A DNA stretch of 64,000 bases from Geobacter sp. (GTDB lineage: Bacteria > Desulfobacterota > Desulfuromonadia > Geobacterales > Geobacteraceae): the NCBI GenBank assembly GCA_003314535.1, contig POSG01000001.1, forward strand, positions 124,001 to 188,000, given 5' to 3'. Position 1 is the stretch's first letter, and each line of letters starts with the position of its first letter. Position numbers and translations under genes: made by a program. The notes under the pieces are model-generated. The model did no database searches, was not told the DNA's origin, and worked only from the letters and a program-made list of their open reading frames with translations. Of the stretch, positions 8,281 to 16,854 are shown one piece after another.

Positions 8281-9087
8281 ATGGCGAACAGGAAGATTGA
8301 ATATGATCAATACTTCAAGACAGGCCAGCAGGTAAAGCTTGCAATCATATCGTCCGGGACGATGTCCCGAGAAATTAACGGAGAGATTGCGGAAGTTGCC
8401 GGAGACAGCGCCAGCATCGAAATACTCGGCGAAGGGATACCCGAATCCCTGTCGACCAAGAAGCAGGGAACCAGGCTCTCTCTTGCAGGCTGGTCAGGAT
8501 GGGGTTTCTTCCAGACAGAAGTCATTATTGAAAAGGTTTTCTCTGCAAAGAATATCACGGTAAACTTCGTTGGCGATATTGAAGAGAAACAGCGCAGGGA
8601 ATATTTCCGCCTCGACGTATCCCTCCCTGTAAGAATCGATTGCCCCGTTGCACAGAGTCCGGTCGCAATCAGGGAACAGTGGACGTCATCAAGGGACAAG
8701 AACCTGAATGCTCCTCCCCCGCGAATGGTTCCGACGGCAAAGGGCTACAGGGTTTCTCTGCCGGGAGGAACCGACATCCAACCGCAGAACGTCAACCTGA
8801 GCGGCGGCGGTCTCAGGTTGCGGACTCCCGCCGCCATTCTACCTGGAGACCTGGTCAATGTGGACCTCTACATGCCTCTCGCTCCTCCAAGGATAATAAA
8901 CACTGTTGCCGAGGTCCTGCGCTGCAACGAATTGACGCTTCGCCTGGAAAAGGAGTCAATCTTTATCACAGCCATGAAATTCATTCACATCGAAGACCAT
9001 GACAGGGAGTCGATCATCGCATATCTCTTCGCAGAACAGCGCTTACAGCTTCAGGCGGAGCGGGAATTGCCCACTCCAGGCAGATAA
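8281..9087 (+). CDS. PilZ-domain c-di-GMP effector (YcgR-like)
   Basis: This 268-aa protein has two parts. Residues 10-100 form a YcgR-N-like beta domain. The PilZ domain starts with the RxxxR signature (RREYFR, about 104-109) and has NLSGGGLRL (near 173) for the (D/N)xSxxG motif; both sides of the c-di-GMP site are intact. A proline-containing insert (about 128-160) separates the two motifs. YcgR-like proteins slow the flagellar motor when c-di-GMP is high. Its position directly facing motB, and a possible sigma-28 promoter, support a motor-brake role. Start ATG follows GGGGA at 9-13 bp. Confidence 0.86.
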   Translation: MANRKIEYDQYFKTGQQVKLAIISSGTMSREINGEIAEVAGDSASIEILGEGIPESLSTKKQGTRLSLAGWSGWGFFQTEVIIEKVFSAKNITVNFVGDIEEKQRREYFRLDVSLPVRIDCPVAQSPVAIREQWTSSRDKNLNAPPPRMVPTAKGYRVSLPGGTDIQPQNVNLSGGGLRLRTPAAILPGDLVNVDLYMPLAPPRIINTVAEVLRCNELTLRLEKESIFITAMKFIHIEDHDRESIIAYLFAEQRLQLQAERELPTPGR

Positions 9088-9108
9088 AACCACTCGGCCG
9101 CCAACTGT

Positions 9109-9957
9109 TCAGGGCGTGGGCGGGATTCCGCCCTGTCCTGCCCTCAACGCCACATTCTCCGGCTCGCTCTTTTCCCCGTCCCCTGAAAGAACGACAATGT
9201 CCACCCTTCTGTTCTTCGCCCGCCCTGCGGACGTGCCGTTGTCTGCAACTGCGCGGAACTCAGCGTATCCGGCGGCAGACAGCTTGTCCGGTTCGAACTT
9301 GTAATAGTTGACCATGTGCTTGACAATGTTGGTAGCCCGGGCAGTGGAGAGTTCCCAGTTGGACGGAAAGGCGCGGGTGTTGATCGGCATGTTGTCCGTG
9401 TGCCCTTCGACCCTGATCTGGTTCGTGTAGTCGGAAAGCGATTCCGCGACCTTTGCGAGCAGCGGGTAGGAAGCCACCCTTATCTCGGCGCTCCCGGAAT
9501 CGAAAAAGCCGGCTTCCTTCAGACTGATTACCATGCCGCGGCGGTTTATGTCTATGCTCACCTTGTCCTGTACACCGTTCTTTAGCAGGTAAGCCTCCAG
9601 TGACGAACGCGCTTTCTTGAAATCGTTCTCCTCGGCGTGATGCCTGTTCCTGTTATCCCTGGTAAATGGCATGGTGGGCTGAACCGGCCCCCTGCTCATG
9701 GGTTGGGGCTTCATGGAAGGGACGGACTGCATCTCGGTGGTGTCCATGATGTTGACTTTGCTGACCGAACTGGATTTTGCATATCCGAAGGATTCGCGCA
9801 TGGAAGCAATCACCTCCTCCACTTTCCTCTTGTCGGTCTGGGACATGGCAAAGAGGGTTACGAACACGGCAAACAGCAGTGTCACGAAATCGGCGTAGGA
9901 AACCATCCACCTTTCATGGTTTGCGTGCGCCTGCGGCTTCTTTTTTCTGCGCGCCAT
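9109..9957 (-). CDS. motB: MotB flagellar stator protein
   Basis: The 282-aa protein has a basic N-terminus (MARRKKKPQ), one membrane helix with the proton-binding aspartate (SYADFVTLLFAVFVT), a linker/plug, and a C-terminal OmpA-like peptidoglycan-binding domain (VEGHTDNMPI, NWELSTARA). It anchors the stator to peptidoglycan and conducts ions with MotA. Its ATG lies directly next to the motA stop codon, so the pair is coupled. Lys/Arg-rich N-terminus and Asp in the helix are typical of H+-driven MotB. Confidence 0.95.
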   Translation of the reverse strand: MARRKKKPQAHANHERWMVSYADFVTLLFAVFVTLFAMSQTDKRKVEEVIASMRESFGYAKSSSVSKVNIMDTTEMQSVPSMKPQPMSRGPVQPTMPFTRDNRNRHHAEENDFKKARSSLEAYLLKNGVQDKVSIDINRRGMVISLKEAGFFDSGSAEIRVASYPLLAKVAESLSDYTNQIRVEGHTDNMPINTRAFPSNWELSTARATNIVKHMVNYYKFEPDKLSAAGYAEFRAVADNGTSAGRAKNRRVDIVVLSGDGEKSEPENVALRAGQGGIPPTP

Positions 9958-10725
9958 CTACTTCACCTTCTTTTCGTCACCCGCATTCACCAGGAAAGCT
10001 TTCAGCTTCTGCTCTATGTAGTGCGGATTTTCACCGTTCTGGATCGCAGTCAGTCCCTCTATGATCATTCTCTTCTGCAGCAGTTCTTCCTTGATCCTGA
10101 TTTTAAGCTTGCTTGCAAACGGCAGGCAGATAATGTTCGCCGTCATGAGGCCGTAGATTGTGGCCACGAAAGCAACCGCGATACCCGCTCCGAGCTTCGA
10201 CGTGTCGGCCAGGTTGTTCATGACGTGGATCAGTCCCAGCACTGCGCCGATGATGCCGATCGTCGGGGCATATCCGCCGGCAGCTTCGAAGAATTCCGCA
10301 CTGGCCTTGGAATGCTCCTCGTAAGTGTCAAGTTCGGTCTCCATGGTATCCTGGAGCTTCTGGGGATCGATTCCGTCCACCACCAGTGAAATCCCCTTGC
10401 GGGTGAAACGGTCCCGGGCTGACTGGGCCTCCTGCTCCAGGGAGATAAGCCCGTTTCTCCGCGCCTTGGCCGCATAACCGATGATTTCCTTGATGATCGT
10501 CTCGTTGTTCTCAGCCTGGGCAAAGAGCACTTTCTTGGCGTCTTTCAACGCTTGGATAATGGTCTTCATGGGAAAACTGACGAAAGCTGCCCCGAAGGTT
10601 CCGCCAAGAACGATCAGAGCAGCCGTGGGCTGAAGGATGGCGCTTACATGGCCGCCTTCGAGGATCTGCCCTCCGATGACGGCGCCGAAGCCGAGCACAA
10701 GTCCGATTATAGTTGCGATATCCAT
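9958..10725 (-). CDS. motA: MotA flagellar stator protein
   Basis: This 255-aa inner-membrane protein has four hydrophobic segments (about 5-25, 33-53, 155-175, 185-205). The conserved segment GGYAPTIGIIGAVLGLIHVM carries the proline needed for coupling ion flow to torque. A long cytoplasmic loop between segments 2 and 3 contacts FliG. I use the ATG at 10725 (MDIATIIG); a TTG two codons upstream is less likely. It is the second gene of a flbD-motA-motB unit. Confidence 0.95.
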   Translation of the reverse strand: MDIATIIGLVLGFGAVIGGQILEGGHVSAILQPTAALIVLGGTFGAAFVSFPMKTIIQALKDAKKVLFAQAENNETIIKEIIGYAAKARRNGLISLEQEAQSARDRFTRKGISLVVDGIDPQKLQDTMETELDTYEEHSKASAEFFEAAGGYAPTIGIIGAVLGLIHVMNNLADTSKLGAGIAVAFVATIYGLMTANIICLPFASKLKIRIKEELLQKRMIIEGLTAIQNGENPHYIEQKLKAFLVNAGDEKKVK

Positions 10726-10837
10726 AAACAACGCATCCCGATAGTGCAGATTTTTTTAGTGTAATTCATCCGGGAAATGCAAAATGCCTTGATGTGCGCG
10801 GGAAACTTCCGGAAACCGGGGGTTGCCGGGCGCCTCC

Positions 10838-11089
10838 TCAATCCCGCTGGCGGAGGCTCCCGCAATCCGGCCTGCGCAGATATTTTTTCCCGGGACGATA
10901 GAATGCCCGGGCAAGTATCCTGGCCCTGAATGCGGTGATTCTCTCGAGCAGAACCGACGCTTTTTCCCTGATGACGTAGCGGTCGCCGTTAGTCAGCGTA
11001 ATGTGGGTGTCCGGCGTCTCCTCGATCAGTTCTACCAGATCCTCGTTCAGGTACATTTCGCTGCCGTCAAGTCTCGTTACTTTAATCAT
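10838..11089 (-). CDS. flbD: FlbD-family small flagellar protein
   Basis: This 83-aa protein opens with the diagnostic FlbD-family pattern (IKVTRLDGSEMYLN, IEETPDTHITLTNGDRYVI). The small family (not the Caulobacter sigma-54 activator of the same name) is typically encoded just upstream of motA, as here; the biochemical role is unknown. The last 20 residues are basic and less conserved. A possible sigma-54 site lies 70-85 bp upstream. The 110-bp gap to motA contains no other gene. Confidence 0.82.
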   Translation of the reverse strand: MIKVTRLDGSEMYLNEDLVELIEETPDTHITLTNGDRYVIREKASVLLERITAFRARILARAFYRPGKKYLRRPDCGSLRQRD

Positions 11090-11156
11090 CGTCCACCTGC
11101 TCCGGAGATTTTAACTCCCTCTATTTAATTTTTTCGGACCCAGCCGTCAATTCTTG

Positions 11157-11172
11157 AGCATTATTTATGCCA
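11157..11172 (-). promoter_or_regulatory. Possible sigma-54 promoter of flbD-motA-motB
   Basis: The minus strand reads TGGCATAAATAATGCT, a perfect -24 element and a -12 element with one change (ATGCT for TTGCT). It sits just after the flgL terminator and before flbD, where a new transcript must start. Confidence 0.48.
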
Positions 11173-11223
11173 GTCGTTAACGGTAACGCCCTACAACACA
11201 AGAGTGTAGCAGCAGGCAAAGAA

Positions 11224-11259
11224 AAAGGCCAAACCGAAGATGCAGTTCGGATGGCCTTT
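11224..11259 (-). terminator. Intrinsic terminator after flgL
   Basis: The outer arms AAAGGCC/GGCCTTT and inner arms CCGAA/TTCGG form an interrupted stem. On the minus strand it is followed by TTTTTC. It lies 28 bp past the flgL stop codon and ends the flgJ-flgM-flgN-flgK-flgL transcript. Confidence 0.82.
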
Positions 11260-11286
11260 GACTGGGCTTTTCTTTCCGGATGCAAG

Positions 11287-12180
11287 CTAGCTCAAATAGT
11301 CGAGAAGCGACATCTGCATGACCTTGGCAGTCGCCGACAGCGCAGCTTCGTACGCTGTCTCCTGCTGTTTCAGTTCCACTGCAGCCTCGGTATAATCAAC
11401 GTTCTGCATATCAGAAACAATATTGGAAAGCGCATTCTGATTCTGGGTTATCATGGTCTTTGCGCTTTCCAGGCGTGTCATCTTGGCAGCGACATCGCTT
11501 CTCGCATTGGTGACCTGGTCAGACGATTCATCAAGCTGAGCCGCCGCTGCCTGTATATCTGTCGGGTTATTGTTGGTGATGGCTGTTGTGAGGTTGTCAA
11601 GGGTCTGCAGGATGTCAACCGAACCATATGATCCGGCTCCCTTCAGCACGGCGTCGCCTGTTATATTCATGGCAACGGTAGCGTTGTTGCTTATCTCGAC
11701 TGAAATGTCATCGCTGGTTCCATTATAAACATTGCTTGCAACGCTGAATGGGGGAGCATTGTTGTCGAATCCTGCAAAGATGTACTGGTCACCCAGCTGA
11801 GTGTTGCCCATGTCCACCAGTTGCTTCTTCAGCTCGGTCAACTGGGAAACCGCGTTGTCCCGAACCGTCTGATCACTGCTTCCGCTGGTAATCGTCCCGG
11901 CAAGATCTTTCGCCTGCGAGATGATCTTCGCCATTCCTTCAAGGGCGGTATCAGTAACGCTCAGCCAGAGATTGCTCTTGGTTATGTTGCTGAGGTGCTG
12001 GTCCCCCCTATCTATCTTGTCGTTCATATCAAGAAGCTGTCTGGCACCGATCGGATCATCGCTCGGACGGTTTATAACCAGACCGGAAGCAACCTGCTCG
12101 TTAAGAAGGTTCAGACGCGAACTTTCTTTCTGCAGGTAGTAGAGAGCATTGCTGGCGGTCATACCGGATGTTATACGCAT
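11287..12180 (-). CDS. flgL: Hook-filament junction protein FlgL (HAP3)
   Basis: The 297-aa protein has flagellin-like coiled-coil ends: N-terminal MRITSGMTASNALYYLQ and INRPSDDPIGARQLL, and a C-terminal VELKQQETAYEAALSATAKV helix. Together with FlgK it joins hook and filament and is exported by the flagellar type III system, probably with FlgN as chaperone. It is the last gene before the terminator at 11224. The length is usual for the family. Confidence 0.94.
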   Translation of the reverse strand: MRITSGMTASNALYYLQKESSRLNLLNEQVASGLVINRPSDDPIGARQLLDMNDKIDRGDQHLSNITKSNLWLSVTDTALEGMAKIISQAKDLAGTITSGSSDQTVRDNAVSQLTELKKQLVDMGNTQLGDQYIFAGFDNNAPPFSVASNVYNGTSDDISVEISNNATVAMNITGDAVLKGAGSYGSVDILQTLDNLTTAITNNNPTDIQAAAAQLDESSDQVTNARSDVAAKMTRLESAKTMITQNQNALSNIVSDMQNVDYTEAAVELKQQETAYEAALSATAKVMQMSLLDYLS

Positions 12181-12192
12181 AGTCGATTCCTT

Positions 12193-13623
12193 TTATCGTA
12201 TGAGTCCCATTACCGTATCCAGCATCTCGTTCGCAGTGTTTACCACTTTGGCTGACGCCTCATAGGCGCGCTGGAACTTGATCAGGTTGGTCAGCTCCTC
12301 ATCCAGGGACACGCCTGAATTGGACTCGCGAAGCGCGTTGAGCTGTTTCAGGAAGCTTTCGCTCTGGCTTGTCGTGTTTGACGCGTTCTCGGTGTCTACC
12401 CCGATGCCGCTGACCAGTGCATTGTAATAGCTTCCGACGGTGGAGCTGGAAGTGCTTCCGCCGGCGGTAAATGTCAGGGTTGTGTTCTGCAGGGATCCGA
12501 TTGAAAGCGCGTTGGTGTTGTCTCCCGGTCCGCTCGCGGTCAATGGATTCAGCCCGGCTGCTGCGATCTTTTCGCTGGTCAGCGCGCTGTTGAGGCTGAT
12601 GGTCGCAGCGGTAGTGCCCGTGGGATCGAAGAAATTGTTCTGGGTCCCGTCAAGACCGTAGCCCGAGGCATGCTGGGTGTTGACAGCGGTTACGAGCTGG
12701 TTTGCAAGTTCGTCCAGCTTGTCCATGTAGCCCGGGACGATTTCGTCGCGAACCTGGAGGGTGCCGCCGATTTCGCCAAGGCTGTTGTCCGGTCCGCCGA
12801 TGCTTGCAGTCACATCTGCCGATGCGCCGCCGCCTATGGGAGTGAACATGATGTCGTTCAGGCCGGTTCCTGCATTTGCCTGGGTTGAAACGGTGCCGTA
12901 GGAGCTGCCTTGGACCAAAGTCTGTCCACCCGAAAGGGTGACCGTCAAAGATCCGTCACTTTCTTCCGCATAGTTGACTCCAACCAGCTTTCCCAGTTCC
13001 TGGGTGAGGTAATCCCGCTGGTCGCGCAATTCGTTGGCATTGCCGCCCAGCCGTTCGGTCTGGAGAATCTGGTTGTTCAGGGAAGCAATGTTTTTTGCCT
13101 TGTCCGTTATCTCAGCGGTTATTCCCTCAAGTGAAGTGTCGGCGTTGTCCATGCTGTCCTGCAGGCTGCCGGCAGCCTGATGGAAGGTGTCCACCATTAT
13201 CTGGGAACGGGTAAGGACCTCCTGCCGCTCGGCAGAACCCTGGGGCGTCACGGAAAGGTCCTGCCAGGAACCGAAAAAATCCTCCATGGCCGCACCCAGC
13301 CCGTCGGTGGTCAGTTCGTTGAAGGAAGGCTCTATCTGGTCCAGTGCGGTCTGCACGACCTGGCTCTCCCCATAGTCGCTGTTGCCGTCCACTATCTGCT
13401 TTTGCAAAAGCGCGTCATAGTTTCTCTGGACTTCGGCAACCTTGACCCCCGTACCGAGAGAAATTCCGTTGGAAGTGATGACCGGCGCGGTTTCGAAAAC
13501 GACCTTCTGACGCGAATATCCGTCCGTGTCAACATTGGCTATGTTTTCGCTCGTCACCTCGATGGCGACCTGTGCCTGGGTTATGCCGGACCGTGCTATG
13601 TTCAGAATGCTGCTTATGCCCAT
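12193..13623 (-). CDS. flgK: Hook-filament junction protein FlgK (HAP1)
   Basis: This 476-aa protein has the rod/hook-type N-terminus (ILNIARSGITQAQVAIEVTSENIANVDTDGYSRQ) in its canonical ANVxTxGYSRQ form. It ends in the FlgE/F/G/K C-terminal helix (EELTNLIKFQRAYEASAKVVNTANEMLDTV). The middle is beta-rich and variable. FlgK is the first hook-associated protein added to the completed hook. It starts immediately after flgN. Confidence 0.96.
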   Translation of the reverse strand: MGISSILNIARSGITQAQVAIEVTSENIANVDTDGYSRQKVVFETAPVITSNGISLGTGVKVAEVQRNYDALLQKQIVDGNSDYGESQVVQTALDQIEPSFNELTTDGLGAAMEDFFGSWQDLSVTPQGSAERQEVLTRSQIMVDTFHQAAGSLQDSMDNADTSLEGITAEITDKAKNIASLNNQILQTERLGGNANELRDQRDYLTQELGKLVGVNYAEESDGSLTVTLSGGQTLVQGSSYGTVSTQANAGTGLNDIMFTPIGGGASADVTASIGGPDNSLGEIGGTLQVRDEIVPGYMDKLDELANQLVTAVNTQHASGYGLDGTQNNFFDPTGTTAATISLNSALTSEKIAAAGLNPLTASGPGDNTNALSIGSLQNTTLTFTAGGSTSSSTVGSYYNALVSGIGVDTENASNTTSQSESFLKQLNALRESNSGVSLDEELTNLIKFQRAYEASAKVVNTANEMLDTVMGLIR

Positions 13624-14121
13624 TCATATCTCCCCGTGAAGCAGCCTGCCACCGGTCATCCCCGGCGCCATGCGCCCGGTATTGCCGTAGGTGAAGCTTT
13701 TCGCCTGGCTGCCGTTGAAGAACTCCAGTGAGCTTTTTACTGCCTTCAGCGATCCATAGAGAAGATCTCTGTTGCGTCGATTATCGCTAACAACTGAATC
13801 GCCGAGTTGCAGAATTTTCTGCTGCATGCTCACAAAGCGGTCGCGCAACGGTGATTTGAGGGAGGCTATAACCATGGACAACTTTGGCTGCGAAGCAATA
13901 TTCAATTCATCTGCCGCAGACTGGAGGGCCATCCTGCATTCGGAAGTCTTTGACTCAAGGCGACCCAGCAGTTGCAGTTTCCTGTTGCGACTGGATTCGA
14001 TTCCGTCGACATCATGCCCTGTAATGCAGCCCTGCTCTTCCCCGAGGACAAGCAGCAGCTGCTTCAGAAGTTCCTCTTTTTCGGTGAGGCAGCTGCTCAG
14101 ATGCTCTATCCTTTCGCTCAT
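13624..14121 (-). CDS. flgN: FlgN-family export chaperone
   Basis: The 165-aa all-helical protein carries the FlgN pattern: leucine heptads in the first 60 residues (LTEKEELLKQLLLVLGEEQ) and a middle helix ending near LQLGDSVVSDNRRNRDLL. FlgN binds the C-terminal helices of FlgK and FlgL and brings them to the FlhA export gate. Its location between flgM and flgK, overlapping flgM by 4 bp, supports this. Sequence conservation in the family is low, so context weighs heavily. Confidence 0.85.
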   Translation of the reverse strand: MSERIEHLSSCLTEKEELLKQLLLVLGEEQGCITGHDVDGIESSRNRKLQLLGRLESKTSECRMALQSAADELNIASQPKLSMVIASLKSPLRDRFVSMQQKILQLGDSVVSDNRRNRDLLYGSLKAVKSSLEFFNGSQAKSFTYGNTGRMAPGMTGGRLLHGEI

Positions 14122-14432
14122 GACTCTTCCCCACCGGTCAGGACACCAAGGGAGCGCAACATTTTCTCAGCGACAGCCTGGCCGCTGACCTTGTAGGTCC
14201 CTTCCGATATCTGCTTCTTCAGGGCCTCGATTCTCTCGCTGTTCGCTCCTTCCATCGAAGCTATGGTACTGGTCAAGCGATCAATCCTTTCCTGGCTGAC
14301 GGAAAGATTCACCCGGTCCGTCCCTGTGCCGGACATCACATTCTTCAACGTACCGAGAGTTTCCGTCTTGCCCGTCGAATCTGTTCTGGTGCCAATTATT
14401 CCGTTGTTCAATGGTCTGTTGGTCACTTTCAT
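14118..14432 (-). CDS. flgM: FlgM anti-sigma-28 factor
   Basis: FlgM binds and inactivates FliA until the hook is finished, when it is exported. The C-terminal half has the family signature (DRVNLSVSQERIDRLTSTIA, then RIEALKKQISEGTYKVSGQAVAEKML in outline), while the N-terminus is polar and disordered. Three starts are possible: ATG 14534, 14492 and 14432. I prefer 14432 because AGGTG stands 5 nt before it, the product is 104 aa like known FlgM proteins, and it avoids overlap with the preceding gene. It lies in a sigma-28 operon, giving negative feedback on FliA. Confidence 0.88.
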   Translation of the reverse strand: MKVTNRPLNNGIIGTRTDSTGKTETLGTLKNVMSGTGTDRVNLSVSQERIDRLTSTIASMEGANSERIEALKKQISEGTYKVSGQAVAEKMLRSLGVLTGGEES

Positions 14433-14469
14433 GTCGGCACCTGCGCTTCCTGACTTGATGTCTTTTGTT

Positions 14470-14829
14470 TCACGACTTTGTTCGATTGTCATTGTACTTA
14501 CCGTCTCCGGTGCGGGATACCAGTTGCTGTTCAATCATTTCCCTCAGGCCAAGGCCACCGCCGCCTGCTATTGCGTTCGCATATTCCTGGTCAAGAAGAG
14601 AGCGGTAGACTTCTTCTCCATGCCCGCCGCCCGTCAACGAATCTTTCCCCACTGTCGAGCGCATGGACTTGAGCATCATGCCTATGAAGAGAGATTCGAA
14701 TTCCATGGCAACTTTGCTGACTGCCGGATCCTCATCCTTGCCCGACTTGGTCTTCCCTGCGTTCCTGACCTTTCCGGCTGTCGTCTCCGGAATGCTGGAC
14801 AGCTTAATATTATTCACGGATTCTGTCAT
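14470..14829 (-). CDS. flgJ: FlgJ-like rod-binding protein, no muramidase domain
   Basis: This 119-aa protein equals the N-terminal rod-capping half of enteric FlgJ (KVAMEFESLFIGMMLKSMRST, then GHGEEVYRSLLDQEYANAIA, GLGLREMI). The peptidoglycan hydrolase half is missing; a separate lytic transglycosylase at 47485-48288 may supply it. Single-domain FlgJ is known in several phyla. It is the first gene behind the sigma-28 promoter at 14839-14865, which is late timing for a rod protein, so it may also be reached by read-through from flgI. Confidence 0.85.
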   Translation of the reverse strand: MTESVNNIKLSSIPETTAGKVRNAGKTKSGKDEDPAVSKVAMEFESLFIGMMLKSMRSTVGKDSLTGGGHGEEVYRSLLDQEYANAIAGGGGLGLREMIEQQLVSRTGDGKYNDNRTKS

Positions 14830-14838
14830 GTACTATAC

Positions 14839-14865
14839 CTATCGAACGGGGCAAAGAAAACTTTA
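14839..14865 (-). promoter_or_regulatory. Sigma-28 promoter of flgJ-flgM-flgN-flgK-flgL
   Basis: The minus strand has TAAAGTTT (14858-14865), an 11-bp spacer and TTCGATAG (14839-14846), 13 of 16 consensus positions. The site ends 10 bp before the flgJ ATG, so the leader would be very short or the transcript may serve mainly the downstream genes. Confidence 0.82.
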
Positions 14866-14948
14866 ACCCTTTTTTTGATTTTTTTTCAAAAATTGAACAT
14901 CTGTTCAATTTTTCAACAGCGCAAGAAACCGATGCCTAGCCCGCCTGT

Positions 14949-16046
14949 TCATATGATAGTCAGTTCTCCCTGCAGTGCCCCTGCAGCCTTGATCGCCTGC
15001 ATGATGCCTATCAGGTCTCGTGGAGACACACCGATTGCATTCAGCGCCTTAACCACATCACCGATGTTGGCTCCTTCTTTCAGCACAGCAAGTCCACCGC
15101 TTTTCTCCTCTTTCACCTTGATCGAAGTCCTCGGCACGACAGCCGTCTCGCCGGTCCTGCTGAACGGCTGTGGCTGGGACACCTTGGGCGTCTCCTTGAT
15201 GAAAAGTGTCAGGTTGCCATGGGATACAGCAACGGTCGAAATCCGCACAGCGCTCCCTATGACGATGGTGCCTGTCCTTTCGTTAAGCACCACTCGCGCG
15301 GGAGCATCAGGCCTCACTTCAAGTCCTTCCAGGGCTGCCGCGAATTCCACCATGTTTCCGCCGTATCTGGACGGGACCGTCAAGAGCACCGAACCCGGGT
15401 CGTTGCAGACGGCAACCGTGGATTGGAATTTCGCATTAATGGCCGCGGCCAGCCGTGATGCTGTCGTGAAGTCGGGCTGGTGAAGATTCAAACGTATCTG
15501 GTTCCTGTCCGCGAGAATGTTCGGCAACTCCCTTTCAACAAGTGCCCCTTCAGGAACCCGGCCGGCAGTGGGATGGTTTTTCTGCACCGATGCAGCCTGT
15601 CCCCCATAGGAGAAGGAATTGGTGAGCACAGCCCCCTGGGCGACGGCATACACCTGCGAGTCGCCCCCCTTGAGCGGTGTCATGAGCAGTGTTCCTCCCG
15701 CCAGGCTTTTGGCATCGCCCATGGAGGACACCAGGACGTCTATTCTCGTCCCCTGCTTGGCAAATGGCGGCAGAACAGCCGTCACCATCACCGCCGCAAC
15801 GTTTTTGACCGTTATGTCGGAACGCTTGATCGTCACCCCCGAGCGCTCCAGCAGATTAACCAGGCTCTGAACCGGAAACTTGGTCTGATCACTGTCACCG
15901 CTCCCATTCAGGCCCACGACAAGGCCATAACCGATCAACTGGTTATCGCGGACTCCGTCAAAACTGGCGATATCCTTTATCCTGGAAGCAGAAGCCCCCA
16001 AGGGCGACAGAGCGATCAGGAGCACTATGCAGATTATCTTTTTCAT
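14949..16046 (-). CDS. flgI: Flagellar P-ring protein FlgI
   Basis: The 365-aa protein has a Sec signal peptide (KKIICIVLLIALSPLGASA) and the P-ring core: RIKDIASFDGVRDNQLIGYG, then VVGLNGSGD and, at the C-terminus, VVKALNAIGVSPRDLIGIMQAIKAAGAL. It assembles around the rod in peptidoglycan. I use the ATG at 16046, with GGAG 6 nt upstream; the frame extends to 16157, but that part would hide the signal peptide. It follows flgH with an 88-bp gap. Confidence 0.95.
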   Translation of the reverse strand: MKKIICIVLLIALSPLGASASRIKDIASFDGVRDNQLIGYGLVVGLNGSGDSDQTKFPVQSLVNLLERSGVTIKRSDITVKNVAAVMVTAVLPPFAKQGTRIDVLVSSMGDAKSLAGGTLLMTPLKGGDSQVYAVAQGAVLTNSFSYGGQAASVQKNHPTAGRVPEGALVERELPNILADRNQIRLNLHQPDFTTASRLAAAINAKFQSTVAVCNDPGSVLLTVPSRYGGNMVEFAAALEGLEVRPDAPARVVLNERTGTIVIGSAVRISTVAVSHGNLTLFIKETPKVSQPQPFSRTGETAVVPRTSIKVKEEKSGGLAVLKEGANIGDVVKALNAIGVSPRDLIGIMQAIKAAGALQGELTII

Positions 16047-16134
16047 TCCGAACTCCATTGCCTTTTCCATACCCTTGCCGCAGAAGCCTTCTGCCGGAGA
16101 TGGCGGCAAGGCCAGGGCACGTTTCTTTTCCACA

Positions 16135-16800
16135 TCAGAACGGCCATATCTTGTCAACCAGGTTCATAAGCCAACCAGGCTGCTGCCGGTCGGTGATTAT
16201 GCCGTTTCCTGAATACGTGATCCTTGCATCGGCTATCATGGCCGAGCTTATCATGTTGTCATGACTTATGTCCCTTGGCCGGATAGTGCCTTCGAGCAGC
16301 ATTACCTGGTCTTCGTTGTTGACCTTGACGCTCCGCTGGCCCTCGATCCTCAGGTTGCCGTTGGGAAGCACGTCCACCACTCGGGCGGAAACAGTGGCGT
16401 TCAACACGTCTTTCCTGGTTGTTGTGCCGCTGCCGTCATATTTTGAACTGGTTGATGCATTGATCAGGTTGCTCAGATTCATCCAATTAGCCAGGCCCGT
16501 GGTTTCAACACCCATGAAATACGGAATTCCGGCGGAGATGCCCGTTTCCCTTTTCGTGCCGGTAGTGGCTTCCTTGGTTGCACTGGCCTGTTCGGCTATC
16601 ACGACGGTGACTATGTCTCCTTTTCTCCGCGCCTTGAAATCCTCTGCAAGGGAGGAGGACGTATCTTGCCAGATCGAACCGTTGGTGTATTTCGCGCGTG
16701 GCGCTGGTGGCTGGTCGTCAATCGACTGTTTCATCTGGACCGGAGGATACATGCATCCGGCTGCAAGCGAAACCAACACTGCCAAAGCTGCTTTCTTCAT
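16135..16800 (-). CDS. flgH: Flagellar L-ring lipoprotein FlgH
   Basis: The 221-aa protein begins with a lipoprotein signal peptide ending in the lipobox LAAGC, so the mature protein starts at Cys16 and is anchored in the outer membrane. The FlgH core is present (GSIWQDTSSSLAEDFKARRK, GDIVTVVI, and SSAMIADARITYSGNG near the end). It builds the L-ring bushing, with the FlgI P-ring below it. An outer-membrane ring implies a Gram-negative envelope. Confidence 0.95.
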   Translation of the reverse strand: MKKAALAVLVSLAAGCMYPPVQMKQSIDDQPPAPRAKYTNGSIWQDTSSSLAEDFKARRKGDIVTVVIAEQASATKEATTGTKRETGISAGIPYFMGVETTGLANWMNLSNLINASTSSKYDGSGTTTRKDVLNATVSARVVDVLPNGNLRIEGQRSVKVNNEDQVMLLEGTIRPRDISHDNMISSAMIADARITYSGNGIITDRQQPGWLMNLVDKIWPF

Positions 16801-16854
16801 GAATCATTTCTCCGCAGTTGATGCCGATGTCTTTCGCCCGGAGAGATCATCGGT

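Noticed and set aside
13624-14121. Alternative reading of flgN as an unrelated coiled-coil gene
   Set aside because: Its place between flgM and flgK with a 4-bp overlap, its length and its helix pattern fit FlgN better.
14263-15483. Plus-strand open frame of 406 codons opposite flgM, flgJ and flgI
   Set aside because: It crosses several well-supported minus-strand genes and a promoter, shows no recognisable motifs and has the hydrophobic/Ser-rich composition of an antisense shadow.
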